From: Aquimarina sp. BL5
GTDB taxonomy: Bacteria; Bacteroidota; Bacteroidia; Flavobacteriales; Flavobacteriaceae
NCBI RefSeq assembly: GCF_003443675.1
Contig: NZ_CP031963.1
Span: forward strand, 5,182,501 to 5,246,500
DNA: 64,000 bases
Reading direction: 5' to 3'
A model generated the notes under the pieces. That model was given only the letters and a program-made list of their open reading frames with translations. It had not been told where the DNA came from and made no database searches. Positions 25,880 through 35,548 of the stretch are shown here, in pieces. The position numbers were made by a program, and so were the translations under genes. Within the stretch, counting starts at the first letter, position 1; each line of letters begins with the position of its first letter.

Positions 25880-27475
25880 ATGCCTAGTGACTGTATTCCG
25901 TTTAGAGAAACAAATTACTTTTCATCTTTTATTTGTGATTATTTAGACGAAAAACCAGAACTAAAAGAATTTTATCATCGATTTCCAAAGCTTGACAATT
26001 TTAAAGATCAACTTCAGGAAAAACAACAATCTTTTCCATCAGAAAACCGCAAGGTATTGAAAGCTTCTTTATCTTCTCAATATAAAAATGTTGATATTTC
26101 TGAAGCTACCCAAAAGAACATTGATCTTCTGGATAAGGATACCACCTTTACGGTTACTACCGGACATCAGTTGAATTTATTCACAGGTCCTTTGTATTTT
26201 TTGTACAAAATAGTTTCTACGATTAATCTCACTAGCGTATTGAAAGAGAAACATCCAGAATATGATTTTGTTCCGATATATTGGATGGCGACAGAGGATC
26301 ATGATTTTGATGAGATCAATTATTTTAATTTTAAAGGAAAAAAAATTCAGTGGAATCGTAAGGACGGTGGTGCAGTAGGGGTTTTTGATACCGAAGGATT
26401 AGATAAAGTTTTTGAAATTTTTTCTTCGGAAATTGGATCTGGACGAAATGCGGAACGATTAAAGTCTCTTTTTCGGGAAGCTTATCTGAAACACAACAAC
26501 TTGGCAGACGCTACTAGGTATTTGGCAAATGAGTTGTTTAGAGATTATGGTTTGGTGATTGTAGATGCAGATGATAAAGAGTTAAAACGCCTGTTTATTC
26601 CATATGTAAAGAGAGAATTAGAAGAACAAGTTTCCTATAATACTGTATTGCCAAAAGCGGAAAAATTAGAAGCAAAAGGGTATAAGGTACAAGTAAATCC
26701 TCGAGAAATTAATCTGTTTTATCTATCTGAAGGATCAAGAGAACGTATTATAGAAAAGGAAGGTAGTTATTTTGTTAATGATACAGAGATTTCCTGGAGC
26801 AAGAGTGGATTACTAAAAGAACTCTCTGAGTTCCCGGAGCGATTTAGTCCTAATGTGATGATGAGGCCTTTGTATCAAGAAGTGATTTTACCAAACCTTT
26901 GCTATATCGGTGGAGGAGGAGAATTAGCGTATTGGTTGGAGTTAAAAGATTATTTTGAAGCTGTTCAGATTCCATTTCCGATGTTGTTATTACGTAATTC
27001 TGTTTTAATTAAAACTGAAAAGCAAGCGGACAAAATTAAGAGATTAGTTATTTCCGATACAGAATTATTTCTAAAACAACACGAGCTGATTAACCGAAAG
27101 GTGCGACAAATATCTAATATTGATATTAATTTTGATCCTCAGCGTAAAGTTCTAAAAGAGCAATTCGAAGGAATGTATGAGTTAGCTAAGCAAACGGATG
27201 TTACTTTTGTAAACGCTGTGAAGGCTCAAGAAGTAAAGCAGCTTAAAGGATTAGATGTGCTAGAAAAGCGACTGTTAAAAGCCCAAAGAATAAAACTTAG
27301 TGATCACGTACAGCGATTGACTACAATCCAAAATGAACTATTTCCTAATCAAAGTTTGCAGGAACGAAACACCAATTTCTCTGAAATGTATCTGGAATAT
27401 GGGGAGGAATTGATTTCGGAATTGATAAAACAGCTCGATCCTTTATGTGGGGAGTTTGTAGTTTTAAATATGTAG
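25880..27475 (+). CDS. bshC: Bacillithiol biosynthesis cysteine-adding enzyme BshC
   Basis: The 531-residue protein matches BshC, which joins cysteine to glucosaminyl-malate in the last step of bacillithiol synthesis. Motifs are IPFRETNYFSSFICDYL at the start, TVTTGHQLNLFTGPLYFLYK (about 95), FVPIYWMATEDHDFDEI (about 130) and a coiled-coil C-terminal part. bshA and bshB are not in the window. It is divergent from the M14 gene and overlaps the next gene tail to tail by 12 bases. Confidence 0.95.
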   Translation: MPSDCIPFRETNYFSSFICDYLDEKPELKEFYHRFPKLDNFKDQLQEKQQSFPSENRKVLKASLSSQYKNVDISEATQKNIDLLDKDTTFTVTTGHQLNLFTGPLYFLYKIVSTINLTSVLKEKHPEYDFVPIYWMATEDHDFDEINYFNFKGKKIQWNRKDGGAVGVFDTEGLDKVFEIFSSEIGSGRNAERLKSLFREAYLKHNNLADATRYLANELFRDYGLVIVDADDKELKRLFIPYVKRELEEQVSYNTVLPKAEKLEAKGYKVQVNPREINLFYLSEGSRERIIEKEGSYFVNDTEISWSKSGLLKELSEFPERFSPNVMMRPLYQEVILPNLCYIGGGGELAYWLELKDYFEAVQIPFPMLLLRNSVLIKTEKQADKIKRLVISDTELFLKQHELINRKVRQISNIDINFDPQRKVLKEQFEGMYELAKQTDVTFVNAVKAQEVKQLKGLDVLEKRLLKAQRIKLSDHVQRLTTIQNELFPNQSLQERNTNFSEMYLEYGEELISELIKQLDPLCGEFVVLNM

Positions 27476-29320
27476 GATAATTTCCATTAATACATTATTA
27501 GTAGGTATTTCTAATTTTTTACGAAGTCGATAACGAGCTTTTCGTACGCCTTCTTGAGTTATATTTAATATACTGGCAATCTCTTTAGAAGAAAGATTCA
27601 TTTTTAACAAAGCCATTAAGCGTAGCTCATTTGGAGTAACATTAGGATATTTACTTTTAATATTGGCATAGAAATCTTTATGTACTTGTTCAAAATGATT
27701 TTTGAAGTTCTCCCAACTACTATCGTCTTTTAAATCAAAATTAATAATTTGAATTACTTTTTGATAATTGTATTGAGTGTTTTGATCTTCTGAATATCTA
27801 ATTAGTTCTACTTCTTCTTTTAGATTTTCTAATACGTTATTTTTTTTAGCTAGATGTAGAGAATTAGTGGTTAGCTCTTTTTTCTTAGTGTCTAATTCTC
27901 GATTTAATAATGTTTTTTCAAGACAACTAAGTTTAATCTTCTTTCTAAAAATAAATATAGCCGTTCCCAGTAAGATGTTACCAATTCCTAATCCTAAAAT
28001 CAAAAGAATATTTTGAAGTTTTGTTTGTTGGTTTTGTTTTTCTAGCTCAGTAATTTTAAGCTCTTTTTTACTGATTTCGAATTTGGCTTGAAGCTCGGTA
28101 GCTTGTTTATTTTTTTGAATAATCTCCAAAGAGTCTTTCAACTTTGATAAATTTTTGTAATACATATAGGCATCGCTGCTATTTCCTTCTTTTTCTGCAA
28201 TATGAGCAAGTGTTTGATTCGCTTCTTTTTCGGTTTCCAGGTCATATGCTTTTTTTGAAATAGAAATGGATTTTTCAGCATGAGACTTAGCCGAGTCCAA
28301 TAGATTTAATTTAAAAAAAGACTTTGCGATGGAATTGTAAGTGATCGCTTTTTGTATATAATTCCCTGTTGAGCTATAGTTTTTTAAAGCATTTTTTTGA
28401 TAAAGAAGTCCTTTGGAATATAATTCCATTGCGTAATAAGTATTTCCAATCTCGTATTGAGCAATGGCAATTGTTTTAGGATTTCCTTTTTCTTTTCTAA
28501 GTAATAAGGATTTTTGAAAGTGGTCTAATGCTTTCTGATAGTTGTGTAATCCTCTTTGACTTATTCCTATGTTTTGGAGAATAACACTAAGATGCCTTTT
28601 GTTACCGGCTTCTGTGATTATAGGTAAAGATTTATTGAGGTATACTAGAGCTTTCTTAAAATCTTTCTGTTTGATCAGAAAGTTACTAATATGAATATAA
28701 GTACGACCAATACCTTCTATATTATTGTATTGTTCATATAGTTTGTTAGCTGTAAGAAAATGTTCTAATGCTTTTTTTCTGTGTTTCATTAAGCTATAAG
28801 AAACTCCAATGTTTTCTATAGATTTTATATAGGATATAGAATCTGGTAAGGATTTAAATATCTCACCAGCTTTCTGAAAATTTTCAATTGCTTCCGTATA
28901 ATGATTTAGGTGATTTTGAACTGCACCAATTTGATGTAATGCCGAAGCTTGTCCCCAGGAATGCCCTATTTCTTTATTAATTGCCAAGGCCTTTTTAAAG
29001 CGAAATAGCGCGGAATCATATTCTTTTTGATAATAATAAACTACTCCTAAACAGTTATTGGCTCCTGCAATTGCCCTAGGCTTTTTGATTTTATGAGCAA
29101 TGCCAAGAGCTTTATTGATATGTTGTTTTGCTAGTACAGGATTAGAAGTTGCATATTGAATACCCAGGTCATTAAATGCTTTGACGAGCGTAGTATCTGG
29201 TGTAATAGTGTTAGTAGTTATTAGTAGAAGACTATCTACTATTTGTTTATTTTGTGCTTGTAAACCAAAGTTGTATAATAAGATAATATAACAAATACTA
29301 CTTATACAAAGAGTTTTCAT
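27464..29320 (-). CDS. Membrane-spanning TPR sensor with LuxR-type HTH
   Basis: This 618-residue one-component regulator has a signal peptide (to about 22, LQAQ), many TPR repeats (about 40-400, with ALFRFKKALAINKEIG-type units), a coiled coil, one transmembrane helix (about 433-457, ILLILGLGIGNILLGTAIF) and a C-terminal HTH (about 560-612, LSSKEIASILNITQEGVRKA). The TPR part would sense periplasmic signals and the HTH bind DNA inside. It lies directly beyond the terminator of the fibre-protein operon on the same strand, which suggests but does not prove control of it. Confidence 0.85.
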   Translation of the reverse strand: MKTLCISSICYIILLYNFGLQAQNKQIVDSLLLITTNTITPDTTLVKAFNDLGIQYATSNPVLAKQHINKALGIAHKIKKPRAIAGANNCLGVVYYYQKEYDSALFRFKKALAINKEIGHSWGQASALHQIGAVQNHLNHYTEAIENFQKAGEIFKSLPDSISYIKSIENIGVSYSLMKHRKKALEHFLTANKLYEQYNNIEGIGRTYIHISNFLIKQKDFKKALVYLNKSLPIITEAGNKRHLSVILQNIGISQRGLHNYQKALDHFQKSLLLRKEKGNPKTIAIAQYEIGNTYYAMELYSKGLLYQKNALKNYSSTGNYIQKAITYNSIAKSFFKLNLLDSAKSHAEKSISISKKAYDLETEKEANQTLAHIAEKEGNSSDAYMYYKNLSKLKDSLEIIQKNKQATELQAKFEISKKELKITELEKQNQQTKLQNILLILGLGIGNILLGTAIFIFRKKIKLSCLEKTLLNRELDTKKKELTTNSLHLAKKNNVLENLKEEVELIRYSEDQNTQYNYQKVIQIINFDLKDDSSWENFKNHFEQVHKDFYANIKSKYPNVTPNELRLMALLKMNLSSKEIASILNITQEGVRKARYRLRKKLEIPTNNVLMEIILHI

Positions 29321-29462
29321 TTTGTGAGGTGTGATGGTTTAAAGAGTTTTTCAAAAATAAAGTTTTACTTCAAAAATTGACTTCTCTTAACAAATAGGTA
29401 ATACAATCTTAAAACGAGCTTTTTTTGTGATTTGTAATTATTTGATTTTTAGATTAAAAGAA

Positions 29463-29499
29463 AAACTTCCCTTCTAGATGTATAATAGAAAGGAAGTTT
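29463..29499 (-). terminator. Intrinsic terminator of the fibre-protein/T9SS operon
   Basis: A 14-base stem (29463-29476 with 29486-29499, one mismatch) is followed on the minus strand by TTTTTCTTTT, 25 bases after the stop of the 1188-residue protein. Confidence 0.75.
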
Positions 29500-29524
29500 A
29501 TTTAAAATTGGAAGTAAATAAGAT

Positions 29525-32500
29525 TTAATTTTCTTTTACTAATTTAGTGCTGTATGATTCACCATCTTCAAACTGAATGTTTAAGATGTAAACACCGCTT
29601 AGTTGTTGTAAGTTAATATGAGCACTTTTTTGCTCCCCTTTTTTGATAACTACATCTGTATGTGATAAGATAACACGACCACTAAGATCAGAAATGGTTA
29701 TGTCAACTTTTCCTTCGGTTAATCCATAGTAGTTAATGTTAAAATCTCTTTTGCTTGGATTTGGATAAGCTACAAAACCAACTTCTTCTAACTCTGATGT
29801 TAGCTCTTCTGATGTGTCAGATGTTTTGTTTTCTGTTTCATTTCCATTTTTACCTTGCGCTACAGAACGGTATGAACTATTGATATATGGTACAGTTTGC
29901 TCACAAAAAGTTAGCATTTTGTTATCAAAACCTTCTGTGTTTTTAGTGATAAGATAATTCTCTTTCCAGATATCATTATTAAATCCATCGTATTCAGCAA
30001 AGTCTGCCATCGCCTTATCTTCAGCCAATTGATTTAGATCGGGTGTTAATGCACTTACTGTAGCATAAGAAAAATCTGTGATCGCATCATACGATTGTCT
30101 GATGATCTCTCCATTTTGTTTACCACTTTCTCCAACACCAGATAATCCCATATAATCAATTTCTAAAGTAACTGAAATAAACCTTTTTAATGAAACAGCA
30201 GTGTTTCCTGAAAGACTATTCAGGTTTTGAGCAAGCGTATTTTGATCAATAAATCTTGTAATATCTAAAGAAGTTGGCAATTGTTTGTCAAGATCAATAC
30301 CATTGGAGATCATATATGGTTTTGTTCTTCGGGAGTTCACAGAATACCCTTCAGAATTATAAGTAGTGATCACATAATTAGCGGAGAAGAGACCAAATTC
30401 CGTTCCTTGAATTTTATCCATATTTGTGGTAATGTATGGCTTTTCTTTAAGACGAAAATGTGCTCCAAATTTATCATTTTGATTTTTCACAACACTAATA
30501 GCTACTCGTGGTGTATATACCAAATTAAAAACTCCTAATGGTTCATTATAATAAGGAAAGGCTCCTTTGGTGTTATTTCCAGTTTCTATAGGAGCATACT
30601 CTGCATTTTTAGATCCTGGTGTTGTGATCACCACATTATCAAAAACGGGTGTTTCTATAGTCAACGTTCCTTTTGCTGCTAATTCTGCAAATACTAAGCT
30701 AGGCTGAGGTGGAGGAAAGGATAGCGTAGTAGTCTGATCTGGTTCATCAGCTAAGTTATCCAGTCTTACTTTTACCGCAGCAGCTGTGGTAGCTCTACCA
30801 CCACCTTTCATGGCCGTTCCTGCTGCATCCATAAATTCTCCTGCAACTTTTCCTGGACCTCCAAAATTTATAAACCCTAAGTCACCTGCTTCTGCAATTG
30901 CTTTTGTTGCTTTCCCTGCAGCAGATAAAAAATCTCCTGCAGCCATAGCTGCGGTTCCTTCATATTGTAATCGTAGGGCTTCTCGTTCCCAATCAGGTAC
31001 TTTTCTGCCAGGTATCGTAAGATCAGTTTCATTACTCCAAGGAGTGTCTTCCCATTCATTTAAACTTTTAAGACTAATATCTCCAAGGCTTTGAGATTGT
31101 TCTCCGTATGGAGTGTCCATTACTCCTGTAAGATAAGAGTCTGAATTGGCCATCCACTCATCATAACCATCTGCTCCGGCAGGAATACTACCTCCTAATG
31201 TTTTACCTACGATCTCCATGGATCCTTGAGTTACTTTATCTACTTTGATCTGTAAATTAGATTCGAAGAAACAGGTACAAGGATCATAGTTGAAGATGAA
31301 ATCTACATAATAGAATTTGCTTTCTGAAGTATTATATAATCGAACTGATTTACTATACGCCTCTGATCCCAAAGTTGGATTATCTAAGGCTTTTCCTTGT
31401 AGATAACTAGACCACAACCTTGGTTGATGGTATCGACCACTGATGGTTTGTGTTTTTTTATCTACCAAAGAAACCCTCAGGTTATTGGCAATAGAACTAT
31501 TGTGAATATATAAGAATACTCTAAGCGTACCAGTAAACCGATTGTATAGTACCATATAAGGCTCCCCACGCAGGTCTTCTTTTTGCAATCCATTTTCATC
31601 ATATCCAAAATCCATTTGTATCATTTCCCATCCATCGATAGAACTAAAATCTTCTCCTCCCAGATAGGTGCCACTAGCAGATTGTTTAGAAGCTACTGGA
31701 TATAGATCAGGATCACCTGTGGTATAAAAAGGACTTAATGGGAAAATTGTATTTGGAGTACCTTGATTTTCGAAAGCTATAGGGTATATGCGTTGGCGCC
31801 AATCAAAAGCATTTGTAGGACCATTACTTGGAGCGTATGAGAATTGTGGATCTGTATTATGTTGTGCAGGAGCATTGAGTTCTCCGAAATCTTCTCCACT
31901 AACAATGACTGCCTGTGGTTTATAGGATACTTGTACGCTTCCTTTTCGGGATATTGTGATTAACCGCGAATAATTACCACTATCTCCATTTAGTAAGATT
32001 GGAGTAGGTACTCCTGTCATAGTATAACTTTTGGTATCTTGTCGAGCAACTAAAGTACCATTATCATATCCAAAAACGATCGGAGTATCTGCAACAAACT
32101 CAGTATATTTTTCTATTCCTTTATTGAACAAATAAATTTCACCATCCTCATTCATTTCGATTCCTGAAAATAATTTTCTAGACCCTGGAGTTTGTAATGC
32201 TTCCTTGGTATATTTACTTACATTATAATCTAATAAACCAATTTTTGCGATCGCATCATTTTCAAAAATAACTTGAAACATATCTTCGGATCCGCCTCTT
32301 TTTAGAATAGTAATATTACCAGATCCTACAATGGCCGTATTATCATCTATTGGTGCTATTGCTTCGTTAGCGCTAATTTTAGTGTATTCTGATCCGGCAG
32401 CCCCACTTTCCAGCGTTTCAATAGAATGAAAGGCAGAATCGTATGTCGGAACTGAGATGTACTTATCTTCAAACGAACGAAATGTTCTAAAGGTAAATGT

Positions 32501-33091
32501 ATAAGGTGCTGAGTCATTTAGATCAAGATTCTGAGAAGCTAAAGTTATATCATTAGACTTCCAGTATTGATCTGTTGTAGCGATACTTTGGATCAAATAA
32601 TGCTTGTCTTCTTGCGTTACATATGGCATTACGAATTCAAAGAAATAGTTATCATCCATGTATTCGTTTTCTGTTTGATCATTAGTGATCATGCGTAACG
32701 AATTTGTTCCATTTTCTTGAGAATCTAAATACATCCAATCGGCACCATCGTCAACACTTACTAATGCAAATGCATTAAGTTTGTAATCTTGTACTAGCCA
32801 CCATAACTGACTTTTTTTAAGAAAGTATACAAAAGAACGTTCTTCTATAGCCAATCCTTCTGAGGTTCTGGTCAAAAATTCGTTGTCTCTGCTATCTGGT
32901 GAGATGGTGATTAATGCTTTTACGGTTTGATTCCTTTTAAGCTCGGGAGTTTTTAATGATGCAAAACCAAAATCAAGACTTCTGTTCGTGCTAGAAACCT
33001 TATGTTCTTGTGCGTACAATTGATTGATACTGCACACTAGGCAGATGATACATAACCAATTCAGTATAAGTTTTGTGAATATTGTTTTCAT
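29525..33091 (-). CDS. Large T9SS-secreted protein (1188 residues), unknown function
   Basis: A signal peptide (to about 28, QLYAQ) leads into a long beta-rich body without a family I recognise. It has a double-cysteine CTCFF segment near 610, an alanine/glycine-rich segment (about 705-775), and a C-terminal T9SS type A sorting domain from about residue 1110 (VGFVAYPNPSKRDFNINYYG ... TKLVKEN). It should be carried across the outer membrane and fixed to the surface or released. It is the last gene of a seven-gene operon, 20 bases after the fibre-like gene at 33112. The partnership with the six paralogues is inferred from this spacing. Confidence 0.85.
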   Translation of the reverse strand: MKTIFTKLILNWLCIICLVCSINQLYAQEHKVSSTNRSLDFGFASLKTPELKRNQTVKALITISPDSRDNEFLTRTSEGLAIEERSFVYFLKKSQLWWLVQDYKLNAFALVSVDDGADWMYLDSQENGTNSLRMITNDQTENEYMDDNYFFEFVMPYVTQEDKHYLIQSIATTDQYWKSNDITLASQNLDLNDSAPYTFTFRTFRSFEDKYISVPTYDSAFHSIETLESGAAGSEYTKISANEAIAPIDDNTAIVGSGNITILKRGGSEDMFQVIFENDAIAKIGLLDYNVSKYTKEALQTPGSRKLFSGIEMNEDGEIYLFNKGIEKYTEFVADTPIVFGYDNGTLVARQDTKSYTMTGVPTPILLNGDSGNYSRLITISRKGSVQVSYKPQAVIVSGEDFGELNAPAQHNTDPQFSYAPSNGPTNAFDWRQRIYPIAFENQGTPNTIFPLSPFYTTGDPDLYPVASKQSASGTYLGGEDFSSIDGWEMIQMDFGYDENGLQKEDLRGEPYMVLYNRFTGTLRVFLYIHNSSIANNLRVSLVDKKTQTISGRYHQPRLWSSYLQGKALDNPTLGSEAYSKSVRLYNTSESKFYYVDFIFNYDPCTCFFESNLQIKVDKVTQGSMEIVGKTLGGSIPAGADGYDEWMANSDSYLTGVMDTPYGEQSQSLGDISLKSLNEWEDTPWSNETDLTIPGRKVPDWEREALRLQYEGTAAMAAGDFLSAAGKATKAIAEAGDLGFINFGGPGKVAGEFMDAAGTAMKGGGRATTAAAVKVRLDNLADEPDQTTTLSFPPPQPSLVFAELAAKGTLTIETPVFDNVVITTPGSKNAEYAPIETGNNTKGAFPYYNEPLGVFNLVYTPRVAISVVKNQNDKFGAHFRLKEKPYITTNMDKIQGTEFGLFSANYVITTYNSEGYSVNSRRTKPYMISNGIDLDKQLPTSLDITRFIDQNTLAQNLNSLSGNTAVSLKRFISVTLEIDYMGLSGVGESGKQNGEIIRQSYDAITDFSYATVSALTPDLNQLAEDKAMADFAEYDGFNNDIWKENYLITKNTEGFDNKMLTFCEQTVPYINSSYRSVAQGKNGNETENKTSDTSEELTSELEEVGFVAYPNPSKRDFNINYYGLTEGKVDITISDLSGRVILSHTDVVIKKGEQKSAHINLQQLSGVYILNIQFEDGESYSTKLVKEN

Positions 33092-33111
33092 AATAGGTAT
33101 GTGTGAGATGA

Positions 33112-34326
33112 TTAGTTTTTAGATGTGTTTTGTTCAAGTATGTTTAATCGCTGTTGTAATTGCAGGATCATTTTTTTCATCGTATCGTTTTCATCCTGTT
33201 GTTTTTTGATCAATTCTTGTTGTTTGATAGCATGAAGGTATAGTTCTTCGATTTTTTCTACTGAGATTGTAGTTACTTTTTTCAGATCTAATCCATTTGC
33301 AACAACCTCTTCTTCAGTTGGCATACCGGGTAAGCTATGATGTTGAGCAGTATGTGCTTTTATTACTGCTAATGGTGTTAATTCGTAATCCTCAGCGAAT
33401 ACATAATCAGGGAATGAAGAAGCATCTGCAATAAAACCAACGGCTTTGATTCTACCATCTACATGTAATTGTTCCGTAAGAGATTCATTGGAAATAGAGC
33501 CAATCGCTATTTTACCATCGGTATCTATATACAAAGCATCTGCTCCAAACGCATTTTTTACTGAGAAATGAGAATCAGGAATATTGGTTAAACGTAGGTT
33601 TAGGCCTTTGTTGATAGTTATTTGCTGTGAAATATCTGTATTTGCAAAATTTAGTGTACCGCTAACATTGAATGTATCATAGGATGTAATATCACCTCTA
33701 ATATTCATTCCTTTGGTAAGTGTAACGGTATCATCAAAATTTGTGGTTCCGTTTATTTTTGTATCTCCGGTAATTAGCGTATTTCCATTTACATGTAACT
33801 TTTGTTGTGGGGCGGCAGTACCTATACCAATGTTACCATCTGGATTGATTTTAAAAGCATCAACAAAAGCTCCATTATTTTGTGAGCGTAATTGTAGTCC
33901 TATACTAGAACTTCCTGAATTGTCTTTAGCTTCTAAAAAAGTAGTTCCTGATTGACCGTATCCTTCTTTCGCTGAAAGAAATAATCCACCTTTAGCAAAG
34001 GCATTTCCTCTGATATCTATAGTTCCATAGATGGATAGGTTTCTTTGAATAGAAGTATTACCGTCAGGATTAATTCTTAAGGCGTTTCTAATATTACCAT
34101 TAATTTGAGTACGAAGTTGCATTGCAATGTTAGATCTATTTGACTTATCTCTAGCTTGTATATATGCTGTTCCATTCTTGTTTTTTCCTTCAAATGCATG
34201 ATAATAGGTATGCCCTCGGGCGTATATATCTCTAAATCTGAAATCGCGTTGCGCATCCATTTTATTAGTGTTAAAAAAACTTACCAATAGTACAATGAAT
34301 AGGAATAGTTTGTTTGTTGTTTTCAT
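33112..34326 (-). CDS. Fibre-like repeat protein, paralogue A
   Basis: The 404-residue exported protein (signal peptide to about 26) has its own N-terminal class: two SGT-type modules (NGTAYIQARDKS and SGTTFLEAKDNSG, each followed by QLR and INPDGN). A GIGTAAPQQKLHVNG hinge follows, then hexad-like strands (GDTKINGTTNFDDTV), a NAFGADALYIDTDGKIAIG block, and the C-terminal cap: SSFPDYVFAEDYEL, HHSLPGMPTEEEV and a VEKIEELYLH coiled coil (about 345-404). It resembles tail-fibre-like proteins common in Bacteroidota, but no S74 autocleavage motif (SDxRxK) is seen. It probably trimerises. Confidence 0.75.
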   Translation of the reverse strand: MKTTNKLFLFIVLLVSFFNTNKMDAQRDFRFRDIYARGHTYYHAFEGKNKNGTAYIQARDKSNRSNIAMQLRTQINGNIRNALRINPDGNTSIQRNLSIYGTIDIRGNAFAKGGLFLSAKEGYGQSGTTFLEAKDNSGSSSIGLQLRSQNNGAFVDAFKINPDGNIGIGTAAPQQKLHVNGNTLITGDTKINGTTNFDDTVTLTKGMNIRGDITSYDTFNVSGTLNFANTDISQQITINKGLNLRLTNIPDSHFSVKNAFGADALYIDTDGKIAIGSISNESLTEQLHVDGRIKAVGFIADASSFPDYVFAEDYELTPLAVIKAHTAQHHSLPGMPTEEEVVANGLDLKKVTTISVEKIEELYLHAIKQQELIKKQQDENDTMKKMILQLQQRLNILEQNTSKN

Positions 34327-34339
34327 TAGTATGTAGTTG

Positions 34340-35521
34340 CTATTTGTTTTGTATACTTTTTATTTGCTTTTGTAATTCAGTAACTAGTTGCTTTAGGTTT
34401 TTTATTTCTTCTTGCTGTTTGATTGTATGTAGATATAATTCTTCAATTTTTTCTACAGTTAGATTAGTTACTTGAGTTACATCTAATCCCTGAGCGACGA
34501 CTTCTTTTTCGGTTGGCATACCAGGTAGACTTTTGTTTAGGGTAATGTAGGCTTTCACTTTTTCTAAAGACATCAAATCATAGGCTTCTGCAAATACATA
34601 ATCTGGGAATGAAGAAGCATCAGCTATAAAACCACCAGCTTTGATTCTACCATCAACACTTAGTTGTTCAGTAAGAGATTCGCTAGAAACAGAGCCAATC
34701 GCTATTTTTCCATCAGTATCGATATACAAAGCATCTGCTCCAAATGCATTTTTTACTGAGAAATGAGAATCAGGAATATTGGTTAAACGTAGGTTTAGCC
34801 CTTTGTTGATAGTTATTTGCTGTGAAATATCTGTATTCGCAAAATTTAGTGTACCGCTAACATTGAATGTGTCATAGGATGTAATATCACCTCTAATATT
34901 CATTCCTTTGGTAAGTGTAACGGTATCATCAAAATTTGTGGTTCCGTTTATTTTTGTATCTCCGGTAATTAGGGCATTTCCATTTACGTGAAGCTTTCGA
35001 TTCGGAGTAGTAGTGCCTATACCAAGGTTACCACTATTAGAAAGAACCATTTTGTCTACGTTACCAACTCTAAATCCGATATATCCGTTATTTGTGTTTT
35101 TCTTATTAATAAGGGTGAATTTTCCGTCTTTAGCAGCTAGCAAGCTATAGCTCTCTTTTCCTAACTGTGATTTATGTGTAAACCCCGCCCAATGCGCTCC
35201 ATGTCCAATAATACCGACAAAAGCATTGCTCATAGTAGTACTACCATTAGTGTTAACTGAAAAAATCTCCGCGCCTGAGTTTTGCCATCCAGTGTAGGTG
35301 GGAGCATATGATAAAGTCATGCGATTTGACAAATTAGAAAGCGTAAAAGATATATTTCTATTCTGCATTCTGAACTCACTTTTATGATTGGATCTATCAG
35401 TATTAATAACGTAGGTGTCATAACTATGCCCTGTAGCACCACCAAAAGATTGAGCAAAGGAGGTAAGCGAGGTTCCTGCGCTTGCCAGAGTAATGAATAG
35501 TAAGTTTTTGAATTTTTTCAT
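34340..35521 (-). CDS. Fibre-like repeat protein, paralogue B
   Basis: This 393-residue paralogue has a signal peptide (to about 23, LTSFAQ) and the second N-terminal class: TYVINTDRSNHKSEFRMQNR, a FTLSNLSNRM strand, and GYIGFRVGNVDKMVLSNSGN. A GIGTTTPNRKLHVNG hinge joins it to the same central block as A and C, then the cap SSFPDYVFAEAYDL and LPGMPTEKEV and a coiled coil. The stop lies 13 bases before paralogue A. Its central 310 bases differ from paralogue C at only about seven positions by my count. Confidence 0.75.
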   Translation of the reverse strand: MKKFKNLLFITLASAGTSLTSFAQSFGGATGHSYDTYVINTDRSNHKSEFRMQNRNISFTLSNLSNRMTLSYAPTYTGWQNSGAEIFSVNTNGSTTMSNAFVGIIGHGAHWAGFTHKSQLGKESYSLLAAKDGKFTLINKKNTNNGYIGFRVGNVDKMVLSNSGNLGIGTTTPNRKLHVNGNALITGDTKINGTTNFDDTVTLTKGMNIRGDITSYDTFNVSGTLNFANTDISQQITINKGLNLRLTNIPDSHFSVKNAFGADALYIDTDGKIAIGSVSSESLTEQLSVDGRIKAGGFIADASSFPDYVFAEAYDLMSLEKVKAYITLNKSLPGMPTEKEVVAQGLDVTQVTNLTVEKIEELYLHTIKQQEEIKNLKQLVTELQKQIKSIQNK

Positions 35522-35548
35522 GTGTGTTTTTTTGATTTATGAGTTTTG

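Noticed and set aside
30786..31094. A 102-codon plus-strand frame, proline- and alanine-rich
   Set aside because: It is antisense to the Ala/Gly-rich part of the 1188-residue gene, whose codon composition leaves the reverse frame open.
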